Part shown: piece by piece, positions 30,101 to 43,509 of the stretch | How positions within the stretch are numbered: position 1 is the stretch's first letter | Layout of the letters: each line of letters starts with the position of its first letter | Program-made: the position numbers and the translations under genes | Origin: Cladorhizidae sp. MBARI D1340-BT2 | Taxonomy: Eukaryota; Porifera; Demospongiae; Poecilosclerida; Cladorhizidae | Length of the DNA stretch: 64,000 nt | Direction: 5' to 3' | Assembly: GCA_028752905.1 (NCBI GenBank) | Contig: JAQNBH010000011.1 | Coordinates: 26,528,833 to 26,592,832, forward strand | The notes under the pieces: model-generated | The model's input: the letters and a program-made list of their open reading frames with translations, nothing else | What the model was told of the DNA's origin: nothing | Databases searched by the model: none

Positions 30101-33100
30101 TGTGTATACCTAGGTTGCATACACTGCCTGGGTATACCTAGATTGTATCAGCTGCCTGGGCATACATAGGTTGCATCAACTGCCTGAGTATACCTAGGTT
30201 GATGAATCAGCTACCTGGGTATTGCTAGGTTGCATCAACTACCTGGGTATACCTAGATTGTATCAGCTGCCTGGGTATACCTAGGTTGCATCAACTGCCT
30301 AGGTGTACCTAGGATGCATCACTGCCTGGCTATACTTAGGTTGCATCAAGTGCCTGGCTATACATAGTTTAAATCAACTGCTTGGGTATACCTAGGTTTC
30401 ATCAACTGCCTGGCGATACCTAGTTTGTATCAACTGCTTGGGTATACCTAGGTTGCATCAACTGCCTGTGTATACTTAGGTTGTATCAAATGCCTGGATA
30501 TACCAAGGTTGCATCCACTGCTTGGGTATACCTAAATTGCATCAGCTGCATAGGTATACCTAGTTGCATGCCTGGGTTGCTTCAACTGCCTGGTTATACC
30601 TAGGTTGCAACAACTGCCTGAGTATACCTAGGTTGCATTTACTGCCTGGCTATACCTAGGTTGCATCAACTGCCTGTGTATAGCCTAGGTTGCATCACTG
30701 CCTGGCTATATTTAGGTTGCACCAACTGCCTGGCTATACTTAGGTTGCATCAACAGCCTGAGTAAACCTATTGCAACAACTGCCTGGGTATACCTAGGTT
30801 ACTTCAACTGCTTGGGTATACCTAGGTTGCATCAGCTGCCTGGATATACATAGGTTGCATTAAATGCCTGGGTATACCTAGGTTGCATCAGCTGCCTGGG
30901 TACACCTAGGTTTCATCAACTGCCTGGGTATACCTAGGTTGCATCAATTGCATGGGTATACCTAGGTTGCATCAACTGCCTAGGTTGCATCAACTGCCTG
31001 AGTATTTCTAGGTTGCATCAACTGCCTGGGTATACCTAGGTTGCATCAGATGCCTGGATATACCTAGGTTGATCAACTGTCTGTGTATACCTAGGTTGCA
31101 TCAATTGCCTGGGTATAGCTAGGTTGTATCAGCCGCCTGGGTATACCTAGATTGAATCAATTGCCTGGGTATACCTTGATTGTATCAGCTGCCTGGGTAT
31201 ACCTAGGTTGCATCAACTGTCTGTAGGTTGTATCAGCTTCCTGGGTATAGTTAGGTTGCATCACCTGCCTGGGTATACCTAGGTTGCATCAATTGCCTGA
31301 GTATACCTAGTATGCATCAGATGCCTGGCTATACCTAGGTTGCATCCATTGCCTGTGTATACTTAGGTTACATCAGCTACCAGTGTATACCTAGGTTGCA
31401 TCAACTGCCTGGTTATACCTATGTTGCATCAGCTGTCTAGGTATACCTAGGTTGCATCAACTGCCTGGGTATACCTAGGTTTAATCAGCTACCTGGGTAT
31501 ACCTAGGTTGCATCAACTGCCTGGGTATACCTAGATTGTATCAGCTGCCTGGATATACCTAGGTTGCATCAACTGCATGGGTATACCTAGGATTGCCTGG
31601 ATTGTATCATCTGCCTGGGTATACCTAGGTTGTATCAGCTGCCTGGGTATACCTAGATTGCATCAATTTCCTGGGTATACCTAGATTGTATCAGCTGCCT
31701 GTGTATACCTAGTTTGCAACAACTGCCTGGGTATACCTAGATTGTATCAGCTGCCTGGGCATACATAGGTTGCATCAACTGCCTGGGTATACCTAGGTTG
31801 AATCAGCCACCTGGGTATACCTAGGTTGCATCAACTGCCTGGGTATACCTAGATTGTATCAGCTGCCTGGGTATACCTAGGTTGCATCAATTGCATGGGT
31901 ATACCTAGGTTGCATCAGCTGCCTGGGTATACGTAGGTTGCATCAACTGCCTGGGTATACCTAGGTTGCTTCAACTGCCTGTGTATACTTAGATTGATTC
32001 AACTGCCTGGGTATACCTAGATTGTATCAGATGCCTTGGTATACCTAGGTTGCATTAACTGCCTGGGTATACCTAGGTTGTATCAGCTACCTGGATATAC
32101 CTAGGTTCCATCAATTGCCTTGGTATACCTTGATTGTATCAGCTGCCTGGGTATACCTAGGTTGCATCAGCTGTCTGAGTATACCTAGGTTGTATCAGCT
32201 TCCTAGGTATACCTAGGTTGCATCAGCTGCCTGGGTATACCTAGGTTGCATCAATTGCCTGAGTATACCTAGGTTGCATCACTGCCTGGCTATACTAAGG
32301 TTGCATCAAGTGCCTGGCTATACATAGTTTGCATCAACTGCCTGGGTATACCTAGGTTGCATCAACTGCCTGGCTATACCTAGTTTGCATCAACTGCATG
32401 GATATACATACCTAGGTTGCATCAACTGCCTGGGTTGCATCAAATGCCTGGGTATACATAGGTTGCATCAACTGCTTGGGTATACCTAAATTACATCAGC
32501 TGCATAGGTATACCTAGTTGCATCAACTGCCTGGGTATACCTAGGATGCATCAACTGCCTGGTTATACCTAGATTGCATCAACTGCCTGAGTATACCTAG
32601 ATTGCATTAACTGCCTAGCTATACCTAGGTTGCATCAACTGACTGTGTATAGCCTTGGTTGTATCACTGCCTGGCTATATTTAGGTTGCATCAACAGCCT
32701 GGCTATACCTAGGTTGCATCAACTACCCGGGTAAACCTAGGTTGTATCTACTGCCTGGCTATACCTAGGTTGCATCAACTGTCTGAGTATACCTAGATTG
32801 CAACAACTGCCTGTGTATACCTAGGTTGCATCAACTGCTTGGGTATGCCTAGGTTGCATCAGCTGCCTGGATATACCTAGGCTCCATCAACAGCCTCGGT
32901 ATACCTAGGTTGCATCAGCTGCCAGGGTACACCTATGTTTCATCAACTGCCTGGGTATACCTAGGTTGCATCAATTGCCTAGGTATACCTAGGTTGCATC
33001 AACTGCCTAGGTTGCATCAACTGCCTGAGTATTTCTAGGTTACATCAATTGCCTGGGTATACCTAGGTTGCATCAGCTGCATTGATATACCTAGGTTGTA

Positions 33101-36100
33101 TCAGTTGCCTGGGTATACCTAGTTTGCATCAACTGCCTGGGTATACCTAGGTTGTATCAGCTGCCTGGGTATACATAGGTTGTATCTGCTGACTTGGTAT
33201 ACCTAGGTTCCAACAATTGCCTGGGTATACCTTGATTGTATCAGCTGCTATGGTGTACCTAGGTTGCATCAACTGCCTAGATATACCTAGATTGCATCAA
33301 CTGCTTGGGTATACCTAGGTTGCATCAACTGTCTGAATATACCTAGGTTGTATCAATTGCCTGAGTATACCTAGTATGCATCAGCTGCCTGGCTATACCT
33401 AGGTTGCATCCATTGCCTGTGTATTGTTAGATTAAATCAGCTGCCTGGGTATACCTAGGTTGCATCAACTGCCTGGGTATACCTATGTTGCATCAGCTGT
33501 CTGGATATACCTAGGTTGCATCAATTGCCTGGGTATACCTAGGTTCTATCAATTGCCATGCTATATCACGGTTGCATCAGCTAACTGGGTATACCTAGAT
33601 TGTATCACCTGCCTGGGTATACCTAGGTTCCATCAATTGCCTGGGTATACCTTGATTGCATCAGCTGCCTGGGTATACCTAGGTTGTATCAACTGTCTGA
33701 GTATACTTAATTTGTATCAGCTGCCTGGGTATACCTAGGTTACAACAATTGCCTGAGTATACCTAGTATGCATCAGATGCCTGGCTATACCTTGGTTGCA
33801 TCCATTGCCTGTGTATTCTTAGGTTACATCAGCTGCCTGGGTATACCTAGGTTGCATCAACTGCCTAGGTATACCTATGTTGCATCAGCTGCCTGGGAAT
33901 ATCTAGGTTGCATCAACTGCCTGGGTATACCTAGGTTCTATCAATTGCCTGGCTATACCTAGGCTGCATCCATTGCCTGTGTATACTTATGTTACATCAG
34001 CTGCCTGGGTTGCATCAACTGCCTGGGTATACCTATGTTGCAACAGCTGTCTGGGAATACCTAGGTAGCATCCACTGCTTGGGTATGCCTAATTGCATCA
34101 TCTACGAGGGTATACCTAGGTTGCATCAATTGCCTGTGTATACCTTGGTTGCATTGTATACCTAGTTTGCATCAATTGACTGGCTATACCTAGGTTGAAT
34201 CAACTGCCTGAGTAAATCTAGGTTGCATCAACTGCCTGGTATACCTAGGTTGTATCAACTGCCTGGCTATACCTAGGTTGCATCAGCTGCGTGGGTATAC
34301 CTAGTTTGCATCTACTGCCTGGGTGTACCCAGGTTGGATCAACTGCCAGGGTATACCTTGGTTGCATCAGCTGCCTGTGTATACCTAGGTTGAATCAACT
34401 GCCTGGGTATACCTAGGTTGCATCAATTGCCTGGGTATACCTAGGTTGTATCATCTGCCTGGGTATACCTAGGTTGCATCAGCTGCCTGGGTATACCTAG
34501 GTTCCATCAATTGCCTGGGTATACCTAGATTGTATCAGCTGCCTGGATATACCTAGGTTGCATCTACTGCCTGGATATACCTAGGTTGTATCAGCTGCCT
34601 GGGTATACCTAGGTTCCATCAATTGCCTGGGTATACCTAGATTGTATCAGCTGCTTGGGTATACCTAGATTGTATCAATTGCCTGGGTATACCTAGATTG
34701 TATCAGCTGCCTGGGTATAACTAGGTTGCATCAACTGCCTCCGTATACATAGGTTGCATCAACTGCCAGGTTATACCTAGGTTGCATCAACTGCCTGAGT
34801 ATACATAGGTTGCATCAACTGCTTGGCTTTACGTAGGTTGCATCAACTGCCTGGGTATAGCCAAGGTTGCATCACTGCCTGGCTATATTTAGGTTGCATC
34901 AACTGCCTGGCTTTACCTAGGTTGTATCAACTGCCTGGGTAATCCTAGGTTGCATCAACTGCCTGGCTATACCTAGGTTGCAACAACTGCCTGGGTATAC
35001 CTAGGTTGCATCTACTGCCTGGGTATACCTAGGTTGCGTCATCTGCCTGGATATACCTAGGTTGCATCAACTGCCTGGTAATACCTAGGCTGCATCAGCT
35101 GCCTGAGTACACCTAGGTTTCATCAACTGCCTGGGTATACCTAGGTTGCATCAATTGCCTGATTATACCTAGGTTGCATCAACTGCCTAGGTTGCATCAA
35201 CTGCCTGACTATACCTAGGTTGCATCAACTGCTTGGGTATACCTAGGTTGCTTCAGCTGCCAGGCTATACCTAGGTTGTATCAGCTGCCTGGGTATAACT
35301 AGGTTGTATCAGCTGCCTGGGTATACCTAGATTGCATCAATTGCCTTGGTATTCCTAGATTGTATCAGCGACATTGGTATACCTAGGTTGCATCAACTGC
35401 CTGGGTATACCTACGTTGTATCAGCTGCCTGGGTATACCTAAGTTCCATCAATTGCCTGGGATACCTAGATTTTATCAGATGCTTGGGTATACCTAGGTT
35501 GCATCAACTGCCTAGGTATACCTAGGTTGCATTAGCTGCGCCTGGGTATTCCTAGTTTGCATCAACAGCCTGGGTATACCTAGGTTGCATCAAGTGCCTG
35601 GATATACATAGGTTGCATCATCCGCGTGGGTTGCATCAACTGCCTGAGTATACCTAGGTAGCATCAACTGCCTGGATATACTTAGTTTGCATCAGCTGCC
35701 TGGGTGTACCTAGGTGGCATCAACTGCCTGGGTATACCTGGGTTGCATCAATTGCCTCGGTTATATCAGCTGCCTGGGTATACCTAGGTTGTATCAGCTG
35801 CCTATGTATAACTAGGTTGCATCAACTGCCTGGGTATACCTAGATTGTATCAGCTGCCTGGGTATACATAGGTTGCATCAACTGCCTGGATATACCTAGG
35901 TTGAATCAGCTACCTGGGTATACCTAGGTTGCATCAACTGCCTGGGTATACCTAGATTGTATCAGCTGCCTGGGTATACCTGGGTTGCATCAACTGCCTT
36001 GGTTTACCTAGTTTGCATCAGCTGCCTGTGTATACGTAGGTTGCATCAACTGCCTGGGGATCCTAGGTTGCATCAACTGCCTGTGTATACCTAGGTTGCA

Positions 36101-36304
36101 TCAACTTCCTGGGTATACCTAGGTTGCATCAATTCCCTGGGTATACCTAGGTTGTATCATCTGCCTGGGTATACCTAGGTTGTATAAACTGCCTGGGTAT
36201 ACCTAGATTGCATCAATTGCCTGGGTATACCTAGATTGTATCAGCTGCCTGTGTATACCTAGGTTGCATAAACTGCCTGGGTATACCTAGATTGTATCAG
36301 CTGC
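24151..36304 (+). repeat. Further, more diverged copies of the 6.6-kb satellite block
   Basis: The marker ACTAAGGTTG found at 13,551 and 20,202 occurs again at 26,621 and 32,294, spacings of 6,419 and 5,673 bp. Copies three and four are therefore shorter than the first pair through loss of internal monomers. One loss is near 33,600-33,650, where monomers present at about 28,080-28,330 are missing. Only satellite is present. Confidence 0.75.
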
Positions 36305-39300
36305 CTGGGCATACATAGGTTGCATCAACTGCCTGAGTATACCTAGGTTGATGAATCAGCTACCTGGGTATACCTAGGTTGCATCAACTACCTGGGTATA
36401 CCTAGATTGTATCAGCTGCCTGGGTATACCTAGGTTGCATCAACTGCCTAGGTGTACCTAGGTTGCATCACTGCCTGGCTATACTTAGGTTGCATCAAGT
36501 GCCTGGCTATACATAGTTTACATCAACTGCCTGGGTATACCTAGGTTTCATCAACTGCCTGGCGATACCTAGTTTGTATCAACTGCTTGGGTATACCTAG
36601 GTTGCATCAACTGCCTGTGTATACTTAGGTTGTATCAAATGCCTGGATATACCTAGGTTGCATCCACTGCTTGGGTATACCTAAATTGCATCAGCTGCAT
36701 AGGTATACCTAGTTGCATGCCTGGGTTGCTTCAACTGCCTGGTTATACCTAGGTTGCAACAACTGCCTGAGTATACCTAGGTTGCATTTACTGCCTGGCT
36801 ATACCTAGGTTGCATCAACTGCCTGTGTTTAGCCTAGGTTGCATCACTACCTGGCTATATTTAGGTTGCATCAACTGCCTGGCTATACTTAGGTTGCATC
36901 AACAGCCTGAGTAAACCTAGATTGCAACAACTGCCTGGGTATACCTAGGTTACTTCAACTGCTTGGGTATACCTAGGTTGCATCAGCTGCCTGGATATAC
37001 ATAGGTTGCATTAAATGCCTGGGTATACCTAGGTTGCATCAGCTGCCTGGGTACACCTAGGTTTCATCAACTGCCTGGGTATACCTAGGTTGCATCAATT
37101 GCCTGGGTATACCTAGGTTGCATCAACTGCCTAGGTTGCATCAACTGCCTGAGTATTTCTAGGTTGCATCAACTGCCTGGGTATACCTAGGTTGCATCAG
37201 ATGCCTGGATATACCTAGGTTGATCAACTGTCTGTGTATACCTAGGTTGCATCAATTGCCTGGGTATAGCTAGGTTGTATCAGCCGCCTGGGTATACCTA
37301 GATTGAATCAATTGCCTGGGTATACCTTGATTGTATCAGCTGCCTGGGCATACATAGGTTGCATCAACTGCCTGAGTATACCTAGGTTGATGAATCAGCT
37401 ACCTGGGTATACCTAGGTTGCATCAACTACCTGGGTATACCTAGATTGTATCAGCTGCCTGGGTATACCTAGGTTGCATCAACTGCCTAGGTGTACCTAG
37501 GATGCATCACTGCCTGGCTATACTTAGGTTGCATCAAGTGCCTGGCTATACATAGTTTACATCAACTGCCTGGGTATACCTAGGTTTCATCAACTGCCTG
37601 GCGATACCTAGTTTGTATCAACTGCTTGGGTATACCTAGGTTGCATCAACTGCCTGTGTATACTTAGGTTGTATCAAATGCCTGGATATACCTAGGTTGC
37701 ATCCACTGCTTGGGTATACCTAAATTGCATCAGCTGCATAGGTATACCTAGTTGCATGCCTGGGTTGCTTCAACTGCCTGGTTATACCTAGGTTGCAACA
37801 ACTGCCTGAGTATACCTAGGTTGCATTTACTGCCTGGCTATACCTAGGTTGCATCAACTGCCTGTGTATAGCCTAGGTTGCATCACTGCCTGGCTATATT
37901 TAGGTTGCATCAACTGCCTGGCTATACTTAGGTTGCATCAACAGCCTGAGTAAACCTAGATTGCAACAACTGCCAGGGTATACCTAGGTTACTTCAACTG
38001 CTTGGGTATACCTAGGTTGCATCAGCTGCCTGGATATACATAGGTTGCATTAAATGCCTGGGTATACCTAGGTTGCATCAGCTGCCTGGGTACACCTAGG
38101 TTTCATCAACTGCCTGGGTATACCTAGGTTGCATCAATTGCCTGGGTATACCTATGTTGCATCAACTGCCTAGGTTGCATCAACTGCCTGAGTATTTCTT
38201 GGTTGCATCAACTGCCTGGGTATACCTAGGTTGCATCAGATGCCTGGATATACCTAGGTTGATCAACTGTCTGTGTATACCTAGGTTGCATCAATTGCCT
38301 GGGTATAGCTAGGTTGTATCAGCCGCCTGGGTATACCTAGATTGAATCAATTGCCTGGGTATACCTTGATTGTATCAGCTGCCTGGGTATACCTAGGTTG
38401 CATCAACTGTCTGTAGGTTGTATCAGCTTCCTGGGTATAGTTAGGTTGCATCACCTGCCTGGGTATACCTAGGTTGCATCAATTGCCTGAGTATACCTAG
38501 TATGCATCAGATGCCTGGCTATACCTAGGTTGCATCCATTGCCTGTGTATACTTAGATTACATCAGCTACCAGGGTATACCTAGGTTGCATCAACTGCCT
38601 GGTTATACCTATGTTGCATCAGCTGTCTGGGTATACCTAGGTTGCATCAACTGCCTGGGTATACCTAGGTTTAATCAGCTACCTGGGTATACCTAGGTTG
38701 CATCAACTGCCTTGGTATACCTAGATTGTATCAGCTGCCTGGATATACCTAGGTTGCATCAACTGCATGGGTATACCTAGGATTGCCTGGGTTGTATCAT
38801 CTGCCTGGGTATACCTAGGTTGTATCAGCTGCCTGGGTATACCTAGATTGCATCAATTTCCTGGGTATACCTAGATTGTATCAGTGCCTGTGTATACCTA
38901 GTTTGCAACAACTGCCTGGGTATACCTAGATTGTATCAGCTGCCTGGGCATACATACGTTGCATCAACTGCCTGGGTATACTTAGGTTGAATCAGCTACC
39001 TGGGTATACCTAGGTTGCATCAACTGCCTGGGTATACCTAGATTGTATCAGATGCCTGGGTATATCTAGGTTGCATCAACTGCATGGGTATACCTAGGTT
39101 GCATCAGCTGCCTGGGTATACGTAGGTTGCATCAACTGCCTGGGTATACCTAGGTTGCTTCAACTGCCTGTGTATACTTAGGTTGATTCAACTGCGTGGG
39201 TATACCTAGATTGTATCAGATGCCTTGGTATACCTAGGTTGCATCAGCTGTCTGAGTATACCTAGGTTGTATCAGCTTCCTAGGTATACCTAGGTTGCAT

Positions 39301-42300
39301 CAGCTGCCTGGGTATACCTAGGTTGCATCAATTGCCTGAGTATACCTAGTATGTATCAGATGCCTGGCTATACCTCGGTTGCATCCATTGCCTGTGTATT
39401 CTTAGTTTACATCAGCTGCCTGGGTGGGTATACCTAGGTTGCATCAACTGCCTGGGTATACCTATGTTGCATCAACTGCCTAGATATACCTAGATTGCAT
39501 CAACTGCTTGGGTATACCTAGGTTGCATCAACTGTCTGAATATACCTAGGTTGTATCAGCTTCCTGGGTATACTTAGGTTGCATCAGCTGCCAGGGTATA
39601 CCTAGGTTGCATCAATTGCCTGAGTATACCTAGTATGCATCAGCTGCCTGGCTATACCTAGGTTGCATCCATTGCCTGTATATTGTTAGGTTACATCAGC
39701 TGCCTGGGTATACCTAGGTTGCATCAACTGCCTGGGTATACCTATGTTGCATCAGCTGTCTGGGTATACCTAGGTTGCATCACCTGCCTGGGTATACCTA
39801 GGTTGCATCAACAGCCTGGGTATACCTTGGTTGCATCAACTGTCTGGTTATACATAGGTTGCATCGACTGCCTGACTATATCTAGGTTGCATCAGCCGCC
39901 TGGGTATAACTAGATTGCATAAATTGCCTGGGTATACCTAGATTGTATCAGCTGCCTTGGTATACCTAGTTTGCATTAACTGCCTGGGTATACCTAGGTT
40001 GTATCAGCTGCCTGGGTATACCTAGGTTCCATCAATTGCCTGGGTATACCTTGATTGTATCAGCTGCCTGGGTATACCTAGTTTGCATCAACTGTCTGAG
40101 TATACCTAGGTTGTATCAGCTTCCTGGGTATATTTAGGTTGCATCAGCTGCCTGGGTATACCTAGGTTACATCAATTGCCTGAGTATACCTAGTATACAT
40201 CAAATGCCTGGCTATAACTCGGTTGCATCCATGGCCTGTGTATTCTTAGGTTACATCAGCTGCCTGGGTAAACCTAGGTTGCATCAACTGCCTGGGTATA
40301 CCTATGTTGCATCAGCTGTCTGGGTATATCTAGGTTGCATCAACTGCCTGCGTATACCTAGGTTCTATCAATTGCCTGGCTATACCTAGGTTGCATCCAT
40401 TGCCTGTGTATACTTAGGTTACATCAGCTGCCTGGGTATACCTAGTATGCATCTACTGCCTGGGTATACCTATGTTGCATCATCTGTCTGGGAATACCTA
40501 GGTTGCATCCACTGCTTGGGTATGCCTAATTGCATCATCTACGTGGGTATACCTAGGTTGCATCAATTGCCTGTGTATACCTTGCTTGCATCAAACGCCT
40601 GGGTATACCTAGTTTGCATCAATTGACTGGCTATACCTAGGTTGCATCAACTGCCTGAGTATATCTAGGTTGCATCAACTGCCTGGTATACCTAGGTTGT
40701 ATCAACTGCCTGGCTATACCTAGGTTGCATCAGCTGCATGGGTATACCTAGATTGTATCAGCTGCTTGGTTATACCTAGGTTGCATCAACTGCATGGGTA
40801 TACCTAGGTTGCATCAGCTGCCTGGGTATACGTAGGTTCCATCAATTGCCTGTGTATACCTAGGTTGCATCATCTGCCTGGGTATACCTAGGTTGAATCA
40901 ACTGCCAGGGATTGCCTGGGTATACCTAGATTGTATTATCTGCCTGGGTATACCTAGGTTGTATCAGCTACCTAGGTGGTATCAGCTGCCTGGGTATACC
41001 TAGATTCCATCAATTGCCTGGGTATACCTAGATTGTATCAGCTGCCTGGGTATACCTAGGTTGCATCAACTGTCTGAGTATACCTAGGTTGTATCAGCTT
41101 CCTAGGTATACTTAGGTTGCATCAGCTGCCTGGGTATACCTAGGTTGCATCAATTGCCTGAGTATACCTAGTATGCATCAGATGCCTGGCTATACCTCGG
41201 TTGCATCTATTGCCTGTGTATTCTTAGGTTACATCAGCTGCCTGGGTATACCTAGGTTGCATCAACTGCCTGGGTATACCTATGTTGCATCAGCTGTCTG
41301 GGTATACCTAGGTTGCATCCACTGCTTGGGTATACCTAATTGCATCATCTACCTGCATATACCTAGGTTGCATCAACTGCCTGGTATACATAGGTTGTAT
41401 CAACTGCTTGGTATATCTAGGTTGCATCAGCTGCGTGGGTATACCTAGGTTGCATCAACTGACTGGGTATACCCAGGTTGGATCAACTGCCTGTATATAC
41501 CTTGGTTGCATCAACTGTCTGGGTATACCTAGGTTGCACCAACTGCCTGAGTATATCTAAGTTGCATCAACTGCCTGGGTATACCTAGATTGCATCAGCT
41601 GCCTTGGTATACCTAGGTTGTATCATCTGCCTGGGTATACCTAGGTTGTATCAGCTGCCTGGGTATACCTAGATTGCATCAATTGCCTGGGTTTACCTAG
41701 ATTGTATCAGCTGCCTGTGTATACCTAGGTTGCATCAACTGCCTGGGTATACCTAGATTGTATCAGCTGCCTGGGCATACATAAGTTGCATCAACTGCCT
41801 GGGTATACCTAGGTTGATGATTCAGCTTCCTAGGTTTACCTAGGTTGCATCAACTGCCTGGGTATACCTAGATTGTATCAGCTGCCTGGGTATACCTAGG
41901 TTGCATCAACTGCCTGGGTATACCTAGGTTGCTTCAACTGCCTGTGTATACCTAGGTTGATTCAACTGCCTGGGTATCCTAGGTTTAATCAACTGCCTGT
42001 GTGTACCTAAGTTGCATCACTGCCTGGCTATACTTAGGTTGCATCAAGTGCCTGACTATACATAGTTTGCATCAACTGCCTGGGTATACCTAGGTTGCAT
42101 AAACTGCCTGGCTATACCTAGTTTGCAACAACTGCCTGGGTATACCTAGGTTGTATCAACTGCCAGGGTATACCTAGGTTGCATCAAATGCCTGGATATA
42201 CCTAGGTTGCATCAACTGCTTGGGTATACCTAAATTACATCAGCTGCATAGGTATACCTAGTTGCATCAACTGCCTGGGTATCCCTAGAATGCATCAACT

Positions 42301-42635
42301 GCCTGGTTTTACCTAGATTGCATCAACTGCCTGAGTATACCTAGGTTGCATTAACTGCCTGGCTATACCGAGGTTGCATCAACTGCCTGTGTATAGCCTA
42401 GGTTGTATCACTGCCTGGCTATATTTAGGTTGCATCAACTGCCAGGCTATACCTAGGTTGCATCAACTGCCCGGGTAAACCTAGGTTGCATCAACTACCT
42501 GGCTATACCTAGGTTGAATCAACTGTCTCTTTACACCTAGGTTGCATCAACTGTCTGAGTATACCTAGGTTGTATCAGCTGCCTGGGTATACCTAGATTG
42601 CATCAATTGCCTAGATTGTATCAGCTGCCTGTGTA
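33600..42635 (+). repeat. Left arm of giant satellite inverted repeat
   Basis: Read backward from 42,635 and complemented, this stretch is reproduced in the right array starting at 49,357. Matching landmarks have a constant coordinate sum. The three frames at 39,683-39,913, 40,204-40,389 and 41,173-41,448 pair with minus-strand frames at 52,136-52,366, 51,660-51,854 and 50,628-50,876; the sum is 92,049 each time. Private variants near 37,974 and 38,198 are also found mirrored in the right arm. The outer limit is approximate, because several left copies match equally well beyond it. Confidence 0.85.
36305..38382 (+). repeat. 1,039-bp higher-order unit, two tandem copies (left arm)
   Basis: The sequence GTATCAGCTGCCTGGG, in matching variant context, ends units at 36,304, 37,343 and 38,382, giving two head-to-tail copies of exactly 1,039 bp. 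Each carries the diagnostic TTGATGAATCAGC, TGGCGATACC and TGAGTATTTC variants. The second copy has private changes, a GCCAGGG near 37,974 and a TTCTTGG near 38,198. These are useful for matching to the right array. Confidence 0.85.
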
Positions 42636-42849
42636 TACCTAGGTTGCATCAACTGCCTGGGTATACCTAGATTGTATCAGCTGCCTGGGCATACATAGGT
42701 TGCATCAACTGCCTGGTTATATCTAGTTGATGAATCAGTTACCTGGGTATACCTAGGTTGCATCAACTGCCTGTGTATACCTAGATTGTATCAGCTGCCT
42801 GGGTATACCTAGGTTGCATCAACTACATGGGTATACCTAGGTTGCATCG
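42636..42849 (+). repeat. Satellite stub without mirror partner
   Basis: About 214 bp of forward satellite separates the end of the mirrored arm from the unique island. It resembles the stretch at 18,200-18,410, including the TTGATGAATCAG variant. The satellite stops at TTGCATCGATTAAT, directly against transposase-coding sequence on the minus strand. Confidence 0.8.
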
Positions 42850-43249
42850 ATTAATAATATGTGCAAATGGAGTCTCTTTGTATGCACCTGTGACAGGATC
42901 AACAAAATGCTGGGAATGGTTTACCGTAAGGTGTGTATATCCAACTTGATTGAGACTCGTATAGGCTCTCCACTCATCTGTATGAATCTCTGTGCCAGGA
43001 AGCACATACCTCTGGATTACAAGGATGAGCGTGTTGGCATCACAGCAAGGCACAACAGCAAGAAACACTTTATCGGTGCTACGTTCTATTCCTCCTAGAC
43101 CCACTTCCCATTCGTGATTCGGCTACTATTATATTTCCTTTTGCTTCGTCACTTTCAACAACAGTGCCCGGACCTCCAAGCATGTCAGGATGACTGTCAT
43201 GATATTGGACACATACTTGTAAAGAGTAAGGGCAATGAAACATATTGGA
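42850..43249 (-). pseudogene. Merlin/IS1016-type transposase relic, catalytic part, truncated
   Basis: The encoded enzyme would cut and paste a Merlin-superfamily DNA transposon using an RNase H-fold DDE active site. Reading leftward from about 43,243, one frame gives the motif GGPGTVVESDEAKG, which contains the first catalytic Asp region. A shift near 43,115 then enters the frame of the next part, with GGIERSTDKVFLAVV, the second Asp in TDEWRAY, and GYTHLTVNHSQHFVDP. These match the order of the ISXO2/IS1016-like DDE domain. The third catalytic residue (Glu, expected just after the VDP-TGA segment) is not recognisable: the reading ends in satellite at 42,849. The copy is dead through the frameshift and the truncation. 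The Merlin assignment rests on motif memory, without a database search. Confidence 0.82.
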
Positions 43250-43302
43250 TTTAATTATTACTATTATAGCCCTAGCCTTATTATAGCCCTAGCCTAGCCC
43301 TA
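43250..43302. repeat. Short 17-bp tandem repeat interrupting the Merlin relic
   Basis: ATTATAGCCCTAGCC occurs at 43,263 and again at 43,280, followed by a partial TAGCCCT copy. It lies between the catalytic and the N-terminal parts of the transposase, where the family normally has more coding sequence. It therefore looks like an insertion with deletion of roughly 30-40 codons. A degenerate intron is possible, but I see no convincing splice sites. Confidence 0.6.
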
Positions 43303-43509
43303 TCTCTCGTAGGAAGTGGCAGCAGTCTCAACACCTGTGTGTTCAGCAATCTCAACCCACTTCCTAATCTTAATCTCCTGGATTTCCTCTGCCGACAGAT
43401 AGGTGATCTCTAGGATCTTCTCCAGCGATAGGTGACTGCCTTCAAACCATGAAGCATGACGAATGGACCGCTTCTTCCGGCAGTTTCTGTCTGGGCACCT
43501 TCTCCCCTC
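43303..43509 (-). pseudogene. Merlin/IS1016-type transposase relic, N-terminal part
   Basis: An open stretch of 69 codons runs leftward from just after a TAG at 43,510-43,512 to a TAG at 43,300-43,302. It begins with a CPDRNCRKK zinc-finger-like pair of cysteines, followed by the SWFEGSHLSLEKILEITYL helix-turn-helix-like segment. That segment is typical of the region ahead of the DDE domain in IS1595/Merlin transposases. It is in the same orientation as, and upstream of, the catalytic fragment at 42,850-43,249, so both belong to one copy. No start codon or terminal inverted repeat was identified. Confidence 0.75.

Larger units (their letters stand above)
1..42849 (+). repeat. 28-bp satellite array, left block (forward)
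   Basis: About 1,500 tandem copies of a 28-bp monomer fill this interval without any other insertion that I could see. An exact consensus copy lies at 8,985-9,012; its core is GGTATACCTAGGT and the rest reads TTGCATCAACTGCCT. Common variants change CAACTG to CAGCTG or CAATTG, GCATC to GTATC, and GGGTATA to GGCTATA, GAGTATA or GGATATA. Monomers of 18 bp, each lacking 10 bp, are interspersed. No gene, RNA gene or transposon was recognised. The short open frames such as those at 871-1,146 and 2,954-3,286 are read-through of the repeat. I do not recognise the satellite as a named family. Confidence 0.98.

Noticed and set aside
1..42849. CRISPR-like regular repeats of 28 bp.
   Set aside because: There are no unique spacers between repeats; the monomers are directly adjacent and diverged. 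The rest of the window is animal-like with transposons.
42859..43098. Plus-strand open frame of 79 codons in the island.
   Set aside because: It is the antisense shadow of the Merlin transposase fragment, which has clear family motifs on the minus strand.
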